This document shows positions 33,765 through 42,636 of a stretch of 64,000 nucleotides of DNA, piece after piece. Source of the DNA: an uncultured Lachnospiraceae bacterium (lineage in GTDB: Bacteria > Bacillota > Clostridia > Lachnospirales > Lachnospiraceae); assembly GCA_934330725.1 (NCBI GenBank), contig CAKRGM010000001.1, forward strand, positions 62,001 to 126,000, read 5' to 3'. Both the position numbers and the translations under genes were made by a program. Every line of letters begins with the position of its first letter. The stretch's first letter is position 1. The notes beneath the pieces are model-generated. The model made no database searches. It was given only the letters and a program-made list of their open reading frames with translations, and was not told the origin of the DNA.

Positions 33765-35021
33765 ATGAGAAAAAACAGGTACAGGCTGATGGGGCTGCTG
33801 GCTGTTATTGTATTATTCTATATATTTGTTTTTATAGTGGATTTTAAAGATATAGGAAAAATGGCTGCAGGTTTATTTAAGGAGCATATGATACAGTCAG
33901 CAATGCCTGCAAGCTTTTTTTTAGGTAATGTAGAAGATAATCATGAGTTTAATATAAAAAACACAGTAATTAATGATATTTATCCGATGAATGAATATCT
34001 CCTTTCAAATGAGAGCATGTGTGGGACAAAATATATGAGCAATAGTACTGATGATAGTACATTGGATTCACCTGAAAAAAATAAAACGCAAAATGGAGAT
34101 GGCTCAGATGCAGACAAAGACGCAGAAAGTAACGCTGCCCAGGCAGAGAGTAATGCTGTCCAGCCAGAAAACAATCCGCCGGCTGAACAGAATTCAGAAG
34201 CCGGCACACAGGTCATATCAAGGAATGTAAGAACAGGAACGATTTTTAATAGAAGTGATCTTAATAATTATGATTTTGTATTTAAAAAATTTTATACGGT
34301 AACAGGCATAACCTCTCTTACACCTCAGATACTAAGACCACAGGAATTTCTTGATAAAAACATGCAGATAACGCATGATGCATCATCACCCCAGATACTG
34401 ATATTTCATACACATTCACAGGAAACCTTTAAGGATTCGGTGCCGGGAGACCCCAATACATCGATTGTAGGTGTAGGCGATTACCTTACGGAGCTTCTTA
34501 CAAAAAAATACGGATATAATGTAATACATGACAAATCAGTTTATGATTATGTGGATGGAAAACTTGACAGAAGCAAGGCATATACATATTCAGAAGCAGG
34601 TATTAAAAAGATTCTTGATGAAAATCCTTCAATAGAGGTAGTGATAGATCTGCACAGAGATGGCGTTGCAGAGACAACACATCTTACAACACAGATAGAT
34701 GGAAAACAGATGTCAAAGGTAATGCTTTTTAATGGTTTAAGTTATAGTAATGTTAAAGGGGATATTGACTATCTTTATAATCCTTACAGAGATGATAATC
34801 TTGCCATGAGTCTGCAGATGCAGCTGCTTGGAGAGGCATATTATCCTGGATTTTTAAGAAGGATATACTGCAATGCGTACAGGTACTGTCTGCATGAAAG
34901 AGCAAAATCAATGCTTATAGAGGCAGGAGCACAGACTAATACGTTTCAGGAAGAAATTAATGCAATGGAGCCTTTGTCGGATTTGCTTGATAAGCTTTTA
35001 AAAGGAGAACATGCATATTGA
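33765..35021 (+). CDS. spoIIP: Stage II sporulation protein P
   Basis: SpoIIP is the amidase/endopeptidase of the DMP complex that drives membrane migration during engulfment. The 418-residue protein has an N-terminal membrane anchor (about 7-27), a long Asn/Glu/Ala-rich linker (about 95-150) and the catalytic domain (about 185-390) with LIFHTHSQETF, VIDLHRDGV and the conserved C-terminal region. It lies 132 nt after gpr, the classical gpr-spoIIP order. AAGGAG precedes the ATG. Confidence 0.95.
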   Translation: MRKNRYRLMGLLAVIVLFYIFVFIVDFKDIGKMAAGLFKEHMIQSAMPASFFLGNVEDNHEFNIKNTVINDIYPMNEYLLSNESMCGTKYMSNSTDDSTLDSPEKNKTQNGDGSDADKDAESNAAQAESNAVQPENNPPAEQNSEAGTQVISRNVRTGTIFNRSDLNNYDFVFKKFYTVTGITSLTPQILRPQEFLDKNMQITHDASSPQILIFHTHSQETFKDSVPGDPNTSIVGVGDYLTELLTKKYGYNVIHDKSVYDYVDGKLDRSKAYTYSEAGIKKILDENPSIEVVIDLHRDGVAETTHLTTQIDGKQMSKVMLFNGLSYSNVKGDIDYLYNPYRDDNLAMSLQMQLLGEAYYPGFLRRIYCNAYRYCLHERAKSMLIEAGAQTNTFQEEINAMEPLSDLLDKLLKGEHAY

Positions 35022-35084
35022 AATGCGAATGTAAAGATAATATAATAAAAAAATAAGGTACAGATGTGCTGGAATGAAAAGCGG

Positions 35085-35126
35085 CTGTGAAAAATCATGC
35101 TGATGCGATGATTTTTTACACGGCTG
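35085..35126 (+). terminator. Hairpin after spoIIP
   Basis: An AT-rich stem with AAAAATCAT and ATGATTTTTT arms and GC-rich outer pairs (GGCTGTG/ACACGGCT, imperfect). It probably ends the spoIIP transcript just before element A. Confidence 0.5.
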
Positions 35127-35132
35127 TTTGTG

Positions 35133-35232
35133 CCGCAGACGCCACAATATAGCCATGCTCGCAGAGCTGAATCTTGAAATTCAGCTCGCAATTCCTCCGA
35201 CACAAAGCGTCTGCGGAATGGAGATTATTATG
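35133..35232 (+). repeat. Hairpin-SD leader element A, copy 1
   Basis: A perfect 10-bp outer inverted repeat CCGCAGACGC (35133-35142) / GCGTCTGCGG (35207-35216) encloses a second perfect 9-bp hairpin GAGCTGAAT/ATTCAGCTC (35164-35187). The right arm ends 3 nt before the pepD SD (TGGAG). The 83-nt core from 35150 is about 85% identical to 59047-59128. Confidence 0.85.
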
Positions 35233-36681
35233 ATATTAGAGAATATACAGCCTGAAGAAGTTTTTAAATATTTTGAGCAGATATGCAGTATTCCACATGG
35301 CTCAGGAAATGTGGAGAGAATCAGCAATTATTGTGTCAGCTTTGCAAAAGAGCACGGTCTTAAATACAGACAGGATGAAAAATATAATATAATAATCTGG
35401 AAAAATGCATCACAAGGATATGAGAATGCAAAGCCTGTGATAATTCAGGGACATCTTGATATGGTGGCTGTAAAAGAAGACGGCTGTGATATTGATATGA
35501 ATAATCAGGGACTTGACATTTATATTGATGGTGATTATATAAAAGCACGTGGTACAACACTTGGCGCAGATGATGGAATTGCAGTTGCATATGCCCTTGC
35601 CATTCTTGCGGATGATAACATTAAACATCCCGCACTGGAGGTCGTATTTACAGTGGATGAGGAAGTTGGAATGCTTGGAGCGGCAGGAATTGACCTGTCC
35701 GGTTTGAAAAGCAATACAATGTTAAATATTGATTCAGAAGATGAGGGAATATTTCTTGCAGGCTGCGCAGGCGGGGCAAGATTAGATATTAAGATTCCTG
35801 TAGTTAAAGACACTGCAACAGGATATTTATGTGAGATCAAATTGTCAGGCCTTGAAGGTGGACATTCGGGTACAGAGATAGTTTCACAGAAAGCAAATGC
35901 CAATGTGCTTGCAGGAAGGGTTCTTAGTGAACTTTCAAAGGAAACGGCTTATGAACTTCTTGCTGTTTCAGGTGGAGAAAAGGATAATGCAATTGCTGCA
36001 TTTTCAAAGATACAGATAGTTGTTCCGGAAAACAGCAAAGACAAAGTGAAAAAAGTAACAGATGAACTTAATGATGTAATAAAGAAAGAATTTGAAGTAA
36101 CTGATCCCGATATTAAAATAAGCGCAGCATTTACAGAAGAGAAGAAAAAGTATGATGTCCTTGATGGGAATTCATTAGATAAAGTTATACTCGCACTAAA
36201 TATTCTTCCAAATGGTGTACAAAAAATGAGTAATGATATAAAAGGACTTGTCCAGACGTCACTTAATCTGGGAATTTTAAATACTTATGAAGATTCGGTA
36301 AAGTTAAGCTATCTGGTAAGAAGCTCACTTGGAAGTGAAAAGGACTTTCTGATTGAAAAAATTAAGGGTTTTGTAAGATATATAGGTGGCGAAATATCTG
36401 TTTCGGGTGATTACCCGGCATGGGAGTTTAAAAGTGTGTCACCGCTTAGGGATTTGTTTGTAAAATGCTTTGAGAAGCTGTATGAAAAGAAACCTGTGGT
36501 AGAAACTATTCATGCAGGTGTTGAATGCGGTATTCTTGCAGGTAAAATAAATGATCTTGACTGTATATCATTTGGACCGGATATATTTGATATTCACACG
36601 ACAAAGGAAAAACTCAGCATATCATCAGTGGAAAGAACATGGAAACTGATATTAGAAGTATTAAAACAGATGAAATTATAA
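35230..36681 (+). CDS. pepD: Aminoacyl-histidine dipeptidase (M20, PepD-like)
   Basis: An M20 family zinc peptidase that hydrolyses Xaa-His and other dipeptides such as carnosine. The 483-residue protein has the zinc ligand motifs GHLDMVAV and TLGADDGIAVAYA, then catalytic/zinc DEEVGMLGA, an inserted dimerisation domain (about 200-385) and the final zinc histidine near IHAGVECG. The start at 35230 is set by TGGAG 6 nt upstream, in element A; translation from further upstream would cross the repeat. It is cytoplasmic. Confidence 0.93.
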   Translation: MILENIQPEEVFKYFEQICSIPHGSGNVERISNYCVSFAKEHGLKYRQDEKYNIIIWKNASQGYENAKPVIIQGHLDMVAVKEDGCDIDMNNQGLDIYIDGDYIKARGTTLGADDGIAVAYALAILADDNIKHPALEVVFTVDEEVGMLGAAGIDLSGLKSNTMLNIDSEDEGIFLAGCAGGARLDIKIPVVKDTATGYLCEIKLSGLEGGHSGTEIVSQKANANVLAGRVLSELSKETAYELLAVSGGEKDNAIAAFSKIQIVVPENSKDKVKKVTDELNDVIKKEFEVTDPDIKISAAFTEEKKKYDVLDGNSLDKVILALNILPNGVQKMSNDIKGLVQTSLNLGILNTYEDSVKLSYLVRSSLGSEKDFLIEKIKGFVRYIGGEISVSGDYPAWEFKSVSPLRDLFVKCFEKLYEKKPVVETIHAGVECGILAGKINDLDCISFGPDIFDIHTTKEKLSISSVERTWKLILEVLKQMKL

Positions 36682-36685
36682 TTAT

Positions 36686-36730
36686 GCAAAAAAGGCAGCC
36701 GGCTTATTAAATGAGCTGCTGCCTTTTGCC
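36686..36730. terminator. Bidirectional terminator, pepD/pdxR-like
   Basis: GGCAGC and GCTGCC arms with nested GGCT/AGCT pairing; six T on the minus strand and four T on the plus strand follow the stem. Confidence 0.7.
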
Positions 36731-36783
36731 TGAAATTCATTAAAAATCAGGGGTAAAGTTATCCGGGATGCTGGTGTTTTTGC

Positions 36784-38211
36784 TTATCGCACACATTCAT
36801 AAAGAATTTGTACGGCCCTGCTTATATTTTCAACTGAAATGCCGGAATAATTGATTACCAGGGTATGCATCTGTGCGTTATTTTTATTTACATAATACTG
36901 GGAAAGACATCTGATTTTAAGTCCCTTATCCTCAGCACGTTTAATAAGTTCTTCATCAGTAAGGTCAGTATCAACAGTCATAAGGAAATGAAGACCTGCA
37001 TTTTCTTCCTGAATAGTAACAAGTTTTGAAAGAGGACTTTTTTCGATTTCAGTAATAAGTTCATCACGCTGGTTTCGATAAAATATCCTCATACGGTTAA
37101 TATGTTTTTCAAAGTGGCCTTCACTGATAAACTTGGCAAGCGTATACTGTTCAAAATTAGAAACAGTACATGAGTAAAATCCCAGTTTTTCCTTAAATAG
37201 TTCCAGAAGTCTGAAAGGAAGTACCATATAGCTTATTCTGATAGTTGGCATCAGACTTTTTGTAAACGTATTCATATATATTACTTTGTCAGATACATCT
37301 ATACTTTGAAGTGAAGGGATTGGTTTGCCAAGAAGTCTGAATTCACTGTCATAATCATCTTCAATAATATACCTTGAATTTTTTTTGGATGCCCATCCGA
37401 GTATTTCATAGCGTCTGCTTATCGGAGTGACAATTCCGGTCGGAAAATGGTGGGATGGTGAAAGATGCAGTATATCGGATCCGCTGTCTTCCAGTGCCTT
37501 TACATCAATGCCTTCATTATCAAGACCTATGCAGCTGCATTTTACATTATTGCTTTTGTATATTAATTCGATCTTGGGATATCCCGGATCTTCAACAGCA
37601 AATATTTTGTCACGTCCAAGCAGAATTATAAGAAGACCATAGAGATATTCTGTTCCGGCACCGACAATTATCTGCTCAGGAGATACATTCATTCCACGAA
37701 ATTCTGCAAGGTGTTTTGCGATAGCATATCGAAGCTCAGCTACGCCGCCAACCGGGGAGGGCGTGAGAAGATCATCACTTCTGTCAGCAATAATATCTTT
37801 CATAAGCTTTGTCCATGTAAAAAATGGAAAGTTATTTGCATTTGTATGGTTGCTGGCAAGATTATAGGGATATATTTTTTTTGAGTTATATTCATTCATT
37901 GATTCAGGGACTTTATATGTAATGCTGAAATTATCATCATCACTTTTAGAAAGCTCATGTTGTACGTTAGAAATATCACATACATAATAACCCTTTTTGG
38001 GAACAGAATAAATGTAGCCTTCTGCAATAAGCTGTTCATATGCATTTTCTATTGTAATAGTGCTGATGCCCAGATTTTTGGCAAAGCTTCTTTTGGAAGG
38101 AAGCTTATAACCTGGAATCAGGTTCCCCTTTAAAATGTCGTTTTTAATACATTTATATAAGTATTCATAAAGGCTGTCAGAGCCCGTGTTTTCAAAAGAA
38201 TAGGTAAGCAT
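36784..38211 (-). CDS. MocR/PdxR-type GntR regulator with aminotransferase domain
   Basis: A 475-residue fusion of an N-terminal GntR winged helix-turn-helix (about 10-75; YLYKCIKNDILKGNLIPGYKLPSKRSFAKN) and a class I aminotransferase-like domain (about 115-470) with the PLP-binding lysine region (NTFTKSLMPTIRISYMVLP). Family members such as PdxR control vitamin B6 genes, GabR controls GABA use. No pdx or gab genes are adjacent, so the target is unknown. TGGAG lies 5 nt before the ATG. A 19-bp palindrome upstream (38278-38296) is a candidate operator. Confidence 0.92.
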   Translation of the reverse strand: MLTYSFENTGSDSLYEYLYKCIKNDILKGNLIPGYKLPSKRSFAKNLGISTITIENAYEQLIAEGYIYSVPKKGYYVCDISNVQHELSKSDDDNFSITYKVPESMNEYNSKKIYPYNLASNHTNANNFPFFTWTKLMKDIIADRSDDLLTPSPVGGVAELRYAIAKHLAEFRGMNVSPEQIIVGAGTEYLYGLLIILLGRDKIFAVEDPGYPKIELIYKSNNVKCSCIGLDNEGIDVKALEDSGSDILHLSPSHHFPTGIVTPISRRYEILGWASKKNSRYIIEDDYDSEFRLLGKPIPSLQSIDVSDKVIYMNTFTKSLMPTIRISYMVLPFRLLELFKEKLGFYSCTVSNFEQYTLAKFISEGHFEKHINRMRIFYRNQRDELITEIEKSPLSKLVTIQEENAGLHFLMTVDTDLTDEELIKRAEDKGLKIRCLSQYYVNKNNAQMHTLVINYSGISVENISRAVQILYECVR

Positions 38212-38277
38212 AAAACTCCATTCCGGGGCTTATCATAAAGATATGCCACTGTATATTAATTAAAATTTACAAACATG

Positions 38278-38296
38278 TATATCCAGGATGGATATA
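38278..38296. promoter_or_regulatory. Palindrome upstream of the MocR-type gene
   Basis: TATATCC-5-GGATATA, a perfect inverted repeat about 70 bp before the regulator's start codon. The rest of the 369-nt spacer is AT-rich with only a promoter candidate at 38345-38373. Confidence 0.45.
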
Positions 38297-38344
38297 GCAT
38301 TGATAAATTATAATATTAAAAGAAGAAAATGTAAATTATTTTTA

Positions 38345-38373
38345 TTGACAAATACATATATATAGTATAAAAT
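38345..38373 (+). promoter_or_regulatory. Candidate promoter of the DUF5688-like gene
   Basis: TTGACA (38345-38350), a 17-bp spacer and TAAAAT (38368-38373). The leader to the start codon would be about 200 nt, with no recognised RNA motif in it. Confidence 0.6.
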
Positions 38374-38580
38374 TTATTTCAGACGTATACGTAATTTAAT
38401 CTGAATAATTTAATTTATCTTATATTCTTTTTTCTAAGTTAAGTCCATGAAGGATTTAATATCAATAAGTTATCCAGAAGAGTTAATTAATTTATTAATC
38501 AGAATAATAAACATAATATTTTAAGTACAGTACGAATTATTTCTGTTAACAGACCCTTATTTACACACGAAAGGATAGAA

Positions 38581-39513
38581 GTGAATATGTGTATGAACTA
38601 TGGAAAGTTTTTAGAGTCAATTAAAGAAAAGGCAGAATATATTGCAGGAGAAGAGGGAAGAGTAACGGTCAATCATATAATTAAAAATAATGGCAGGGAG
38701 CTGGATGGACTTGTTATAATGGAAAGAAACAGTAACATTTCACCGACAATATATCTGAATGCATATTATGAAGAGTATAAAAATGGACGCAGTATAGCTG
38801 ATATTGTAATTGAAATAGCTGACATTTATTCAGCTAATAAGGGAAAACTTAATTTTGATCCTGATTTTTTCAATGATTTTGATAACGTGAAGGAGAAAAT
38901 TGTATACAAGGTTGTGAATTTTGATAAAAACAGACGGCTTCTGGAGGAAATTCCACATAAAAGATTTTTAGATCTGGCAGTTGTATATTATTGTATGCTT
39001 GAAAGGTTCGCAGACAGCAACGCTACAGTACTTATCAATAATGCACATCTGAAAATATGGAATGTCAGTGAGAATGACATATATAATGCTGCTGTAAAAA
39101 ACACACCTGATCTGTTAAAGAGCTGTATAAGTCCTATGTCAAGCATTATAAATAATTTAAAAAATGAATTTGACAGTGATTTTGAAGAAGACGAAGAACT
39201 GTGTGGGTTTCATACAGAAAGCAATGAGGCGGGCGAAATGTATGTACTTACAAACAGTATAAAAATCAATGGCGCCGCATGTATTTTTTATAAGAACGTT
39301 TTAAAGAATTTTGCTGAAAAAATAGATAGTGATCTTTATATACTGCCGTCATCAATCCATGAGGTGATTTTGCTGCCTAAGCTTGATATGTTTAAAAGAG
39401 ATGATCTTGTTAATATGGTAAGGGAAGTAAATCATGAGGGAGTTTCTCAGGAAGAAGTGTTATCGGATAATGTGTATATTTATAACAGGCGTGAGGGTGT
39501 AATCTCTTTGTGA
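38581..39513 (+). CDS. DUF5688-like protein, unknown function
   Basis: A 310-residue cytoplasmic protein with no signal peptide or membrane span. Its layout, an N-terminal helical part, a conserved middle with PHKRFLDLAVVYYCML and a C-terminal region with LYILPSSIHEVILLPK, matches proteins annotated DUF5688, which are frequent and often multicopy in Lachnospiraceae. GAAAGG precedes a GTG at 38581 by 6 nt; the in-frame ATG at 38587 is an equal candidate. It is a monocistronic unit with its own promoter and terminator. Function is unknown. Confidence 0.8.
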   Translation: MNMCMNYGKFLESIKEKAEYIAGEEGRVTVNHIIKNNGRELDGLVIMERNSNISPTIYLNAYYEEYKNGRSIADIVIEIADIYSANKGKLNFDPDFFNDFDNVKEKIVYKVVNFDKNRRLLEEIPHKRFLDLAVVYYCMLERFADSNATVLINNAHLKIWNVSENDIYNAAVKNTPDLLKSCISPMSSIINNLKNEFDSDFEEDEELCGFHTESNEAGEMYVLTNSIKINGAACIFYKNVLKNFAEKIDSDLYILPSSIHEVILLPKLDMFKRDDLVNMVREVNHEGVSQEEVLSDNVYIYNRREGVISL

Positions 39514-39532
39514 ATAAAGCAGATATAAAAAT

Positions 39533-39573
39533 AAGCTTTTAGAATGAGTCTTCATACTAAAAGCTTGTTTTTA
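39533..39573 (+). terminator. Terminator of the DUF5688-like gene
   Basis: AAGCTTTTA and TAAAAGCTT form a perfect 9-bp stem followed by GTTTTTATT. Confidence 0.85.
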
Positions 39574-39606
39574 TTCCGAAATCATCATAATAAGTGTCTC
39601 AGTTAA

Positions 39607-39679
39607 TGTATATGGTGGGGATCGAACCCACGACCTTTCGCTCCGGAGGCGAACGCTCTGTCCACTGAGCTACATATAC
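39607..39679 (-). tRNA. tRNA-Arg (anticodon CCG)
   Basis: The minus strand folds into a cloverleaf: acceptor GTATATG/CATATAC with discriminator A, a D arm GCTC/GAGC, an anticodon stem TTCGC/GCGAA with loop CTCCGGA (anticodon CCG, reading CGG) and a T arm GTGGG-TTCGATC-CCCAC. CCA is not encoded. Length is 73 nt. Confidence 0.95.
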
Positions 39680-39700
39680 CCGCAAAAATCATACTATAAT

Positions 39701-39729
39701 ATATTACAACATTTATGGATTTATATCAA
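39701..39729 (-). promoter_or_regulatory. tRNA-Arg promoter
   Basis: On the minus strand, TTGATA (39729-39724), a 17-bp spacer and TAATAT (39706-39701), giving a start about 15 nt before the mature 5' end. Confidence 0.7.
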
Positions 39730-39861
39730 TGCAATAATTGAATTAAATAATAATTTTTGATAATATATTAATAATATGATATCAGAGTCTTAAGGTTAAA
39801 AGCAGTGAATGAGCTGCTACACAACTTTGTATCATAATATTAAAATGGCAGGGTAACAAAG

Positions 39862-40626
39862 ATGGAAAAAGTTGAAGGCGTACGTATTAATAAATATTTA
39901 AGTGAAGCAGGAGTGTGTTCAAGAAGGCAGGCCGATGCACTTATAAATGAAAAAAGAGTACGGATAGATACTGAACTTGCACAACCGGGAAGTAAAGTAT
40001 GTAAAGGTTCACATGTATTTGTAGATGGAAAAGAAGTCAGGCTTCAGGAAGAAATGGTACTGCTTGCGTTTAACAAGCCGGTTGGTATTGTATGTACGAC
40101 TACAGATAAACAGGGAAAAAATAATATAGTTGATTATATTGGGTATGATAAAAGAATATATCCGGTAGGAAGGCTTGATAAGGAGTCAGAAGGACTGATA
40201 CTTATGACAAATAACGGACAGCTTATGGATGACATACTTCGTTCAGCAAATGGACATGAAAAGGAATACATTGTTGAAGTGGATAAAAGAATTGACGATG
40301 ACTTTGTAAGAGCAATGTCGGGTGGGATATATTTAGAAGAGCTTGACAGAACAACTAATCCCTGCAAAGTTGAAAAAATCGGACAAAAGACATTCAGGAT
40401 AATACTTACACAGGGACTTAACCGCCAGATCAGAAGAATGTGTGCAAGTCTTGGATTAAAGGTTGTTTCACTTAAGAGGGTAAGGATTATGAATATAATG
40501 CTTGGTGATCTTAAGACCGGAACGTACAGGCAGGTTACAAAAGCAGAATATGATAAGCTTTTAAAGCTTACAAAGAAGGATGGCAGACCGGGTGGTAAAA
40601 ATTCAGGAAAGGTGCGCAGGCAATGA
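39862..40626 (+). CDS. 23S rRNA pseudouridine synthase, RluF type
   Basis: The 254-residue protein has an N-terminal S4 RNA-binding domain (about 5-60; INKYLSEAGVCSRRQAD) and an RsuA/RluF catalytic domain with the active Asp in YPVGRLDKESEGLI. The segment HEKEYIVEVDK and the QGLNRQIRRMC motif match RluF, which modifies U2604 of 23S rRNA, better than RluB or RsuA. The basic tail (KKDGRPGGKNSGKVRRQ) may help RNA binding. Its stop overlaps the ligA start (ATGA). Confidence 0.9.
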   Translation: MEKVEGVRINKYLSEAGVCSRRQADALINEKRVRIDTELAQPGSKVCKGSHVFVDGKEVRLQEEMVLLAFNKPVGIVCTTTDKQGKNNIVDYIGYDKRIYPVGRLDKESEGLILMTNNGQLMDDILRSANGHEKEYIVEVDKRIDDDFVRAMSGGIYLEELDRTTNPCKVEKIGQKTFRIILTQGLNRQIRRMCASLGLKVVSLKRVRIMNIMLGDLKTGTYRQVTKAEYDKLLKLTKKDGRPGGKNSGKVRRQ

Positions 40627-42593
40627 GTGAAAGTGTTGAAAGAATAAAGGAATTAGTATCCGTTTTAAATAAAGCAGGCAGGGCGTATTATGCACAAGGC
40701 AGAGAAATAATGTCAAATTATGAATATGACGCAATGTATGACGAACTGGTAAAACTTGAGAAGGAGACAGGATTTGTGATGTCAGACAGTCCGACGGTAA
40801 ACGTTGGATATGAAGTTCTTAGTGAACTGCCTAAACAGCGTCATGAAAGTCCTATGTTAAGCCTTGATAAAACAAAAAATCCAGATGAGCTTGTTGCATG
40901 GCTTGGCAGTCAGAAAGGGCTTCTTTCATGGAAGCTTGATGGACTTACAATTGTTCTGACATATGAGGATGGTAATCTTTTAAAGGCAGTTACAAGAGGT
41001 AATGGTGAAGTCGGTGAAATAATTACAAATAATGCCAGAGTATTTAAAAACATACCGGTTACGATTCCATATAAGGGTAAGCTTATAATAAGGGGAGAGG
41101 CGATAATCACATACTCTGAATTTGAAAGGATAAATCGTGAAATACCCGAGACTGATTCAAAATATAAGAATCCGAGAAATCTTTGCAGCGGTTCGGTAAG
41201 ACAGCTTAACAATAAGATAACTAAAGAAAGAAATGTTCATTTTTTTGCATTTAATCTTGTTCAGGCAGATGATGTGGACTTTAAGAATTCAAGGCAGGAG
41301 CAGTTTGAGTGGCTGAAAAAACAGGGCTTCGATGTAGTTGAATATAAGGTTGTGAATGCCGGAAATCTTAAAGACACAATGAAGTGGTTTGAAGATAACA
41401 TAAAGAATAATGATTTCCCATCGGATGGGCTTGTAATATTATATGATGATATCGCATATGGTGATTCGCTTGGCAGAACAGCTAAATTTCCAAGGAATTC
41501 CATGGCATTTAAATGGACGGATGAAACTGCACAGACTGTTTTAAGGAAAATAGAGTGGAGTGCATCAAGGACAGGATTAATTAATCCTGTAGCTGTATTT
41601 GATACTGTTGATCTTGAGGGTACGAAAGTAAGCCGTGCCAGTGTGCATAATATAAGTATAATGGAAGGGCTTGAACTTGGAATCGGTGATGAGATAACGG
41701 TATTTAAGGCTAATATGATAATACCACAGATTGCAGAAAACCTTACTAAAAGCGGAAATATTGAGATACCTGCGGTTTGCCCGGTATGTGGTAAGCCGAC
41801 ACAGATAAAGCAGATAAATGATGTTAAATCATTGTACTGTACAAATCCGGGATGTCAGGCAAAGCATGTAAAAAGCTTTGTGCATTTTGTGTCAAGAGAT
41901 GCCTTGAATATAGACGGATTATCAGAGGCAACTCTTGAAAAATTTATACAAAAAGGATTTTTAAAAAGCTTTAAGGATTTATACAGAATAAGCAGATTTA
42001 GTGATGAGATAACGGGAATGGAAGGATTTGGACAAAAGTCATATGATAATCTGATTGCATCTGTTGAAAAATCAAGAAATACAACGCTTGCGAAGTTTGT
42101 ATACGCACTTGGAATTGAAAATATCGGACTTGCCAATGCAAAAATGATTGTTAAGGCGCTTGGAAATGATCCACAAAAGGTTGTAGGTGCTACAAGAGAT
42201 GAACTCGAAAAAATAGATGGAGTTGGTTCGGTAATTGCGGATACATTTGTTTCTTATTTTGAAGATCAGGATAACAGGACACAGTTTTTTGATTTGCTTT
42301 CTGAACTTAATATAGCGGATGAGTCAGATAATGAAAGCTCGAATGTACTTGATGGAATGACATTTGTAATAACAGGTTCGCTTGAGCATTTTGAGAACAG
42401 AAGCCAGCTTAAGGAACTCATAGAACAGCTTGGAGGAAAAGCAACAGGTTCAGTTACGAAAAAAACGTCATATCTTATTAATAATGATAATACCTCATCT
42501 TCTTCCAAGAATAAGACAGCAGCTAAGCTTTCAGTACCTGTGATTACTGAAGATGAGTTTTTGATACTTGCTAAAAGACAGGATTTGATGTAA
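40623..42593 (+). CDS. ligA: NAD-dependent DNA ligase
   Basis: LigA seals nicks using NAD. The 656-residue protein has the Ia domain, the adenylation domain with Lys104 in SWKLDG, the OB fold, a four-cysteine zinc finger (CPVCGKP and YCTNPGC), helix-hairpin-helix repeats and a C-terminal BRCT domain (about 580-650). The adenylation motif and the zinc ligands are intact. The active-site context KLDG, where many LigA have KxDG, is normal. It overlaps rluF by 4 nt and is followed 43 nt later by metA. Confidence 0.96.
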   Translation: MSESVERIKELVSVLNKAGRAYYAQGREIMSNYEYDAMYDELVKLEKETGFVMSDSPTVNVGYEVLSELPKQRHESPMLSLDKTKNPDELVAWLGSQKGLLSWKLDGLTIVLTYEDGNLLKAVTRGNGEVGEIITNNARVFKNIPVTIPYKGKLIIRGEAIITYSEFERINREIPETDSKYKNPRNLCSGSVRQLNNKITKERNVHFFAFNLVQADDVDFKNSRQEQFEWLKKQGFDVVEYKVVNAGNLKDTMKWFEDNIKNNDFPSDGLVILYDDIAYGDSLGRTAKFPRNSMAFKWTDETAQTVLRKIEWSASRTGLINPVAVFDTVDLEGTKVSRASVHNISIMEGLELGIGDEITVFKANMIIPQIAENLTKSGNIEIPAVCPVCGKPTQIKQINDVKSLYCTNPGCQAKHVKSFVHFVSRDALNIDGLSEATLEKFIQKGFLKSFKDLYRISRFSDEITGMEGFGQKSYDNLIASVEKSRNTTLAKFVYALGIENIGLANAKMIVKALGNDPQKVVGATRDELEKIDGVGSVIADTFVSYFEDQDNRTQFFDLLSELNIADESDNESSNVLDGMTFVITGSLEHFENRSQLKELIEQLGGKATGSVTKKTSYLINNDNTSSSSKNKTAAKLSVPVITEDEFLILAKRQDLM

Positions 42594-42636
42594 CATACAA
42601 AACAATACTAATGTAATATAGCATGGAGGTGGAAAT

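Noticed and set aside
35128..35229. Longer N terminus of PepD read through element A
   Set aside because: The extension lies in a palindromic repeat that recurs elsewhere, and the good RBS sits directly before the ATG at 35230.
38374..38580. Riboswitch in the long leader of the DUF5688-like gene
   Set aside because: The leader is long but very AT-rich, with no conserved motif or stable fold that I can recognise.
42594..42636. SAM riboswitch or T-box before metA
   Set aside because: The gap is only 43 nt and holds none of the conserved motifs.
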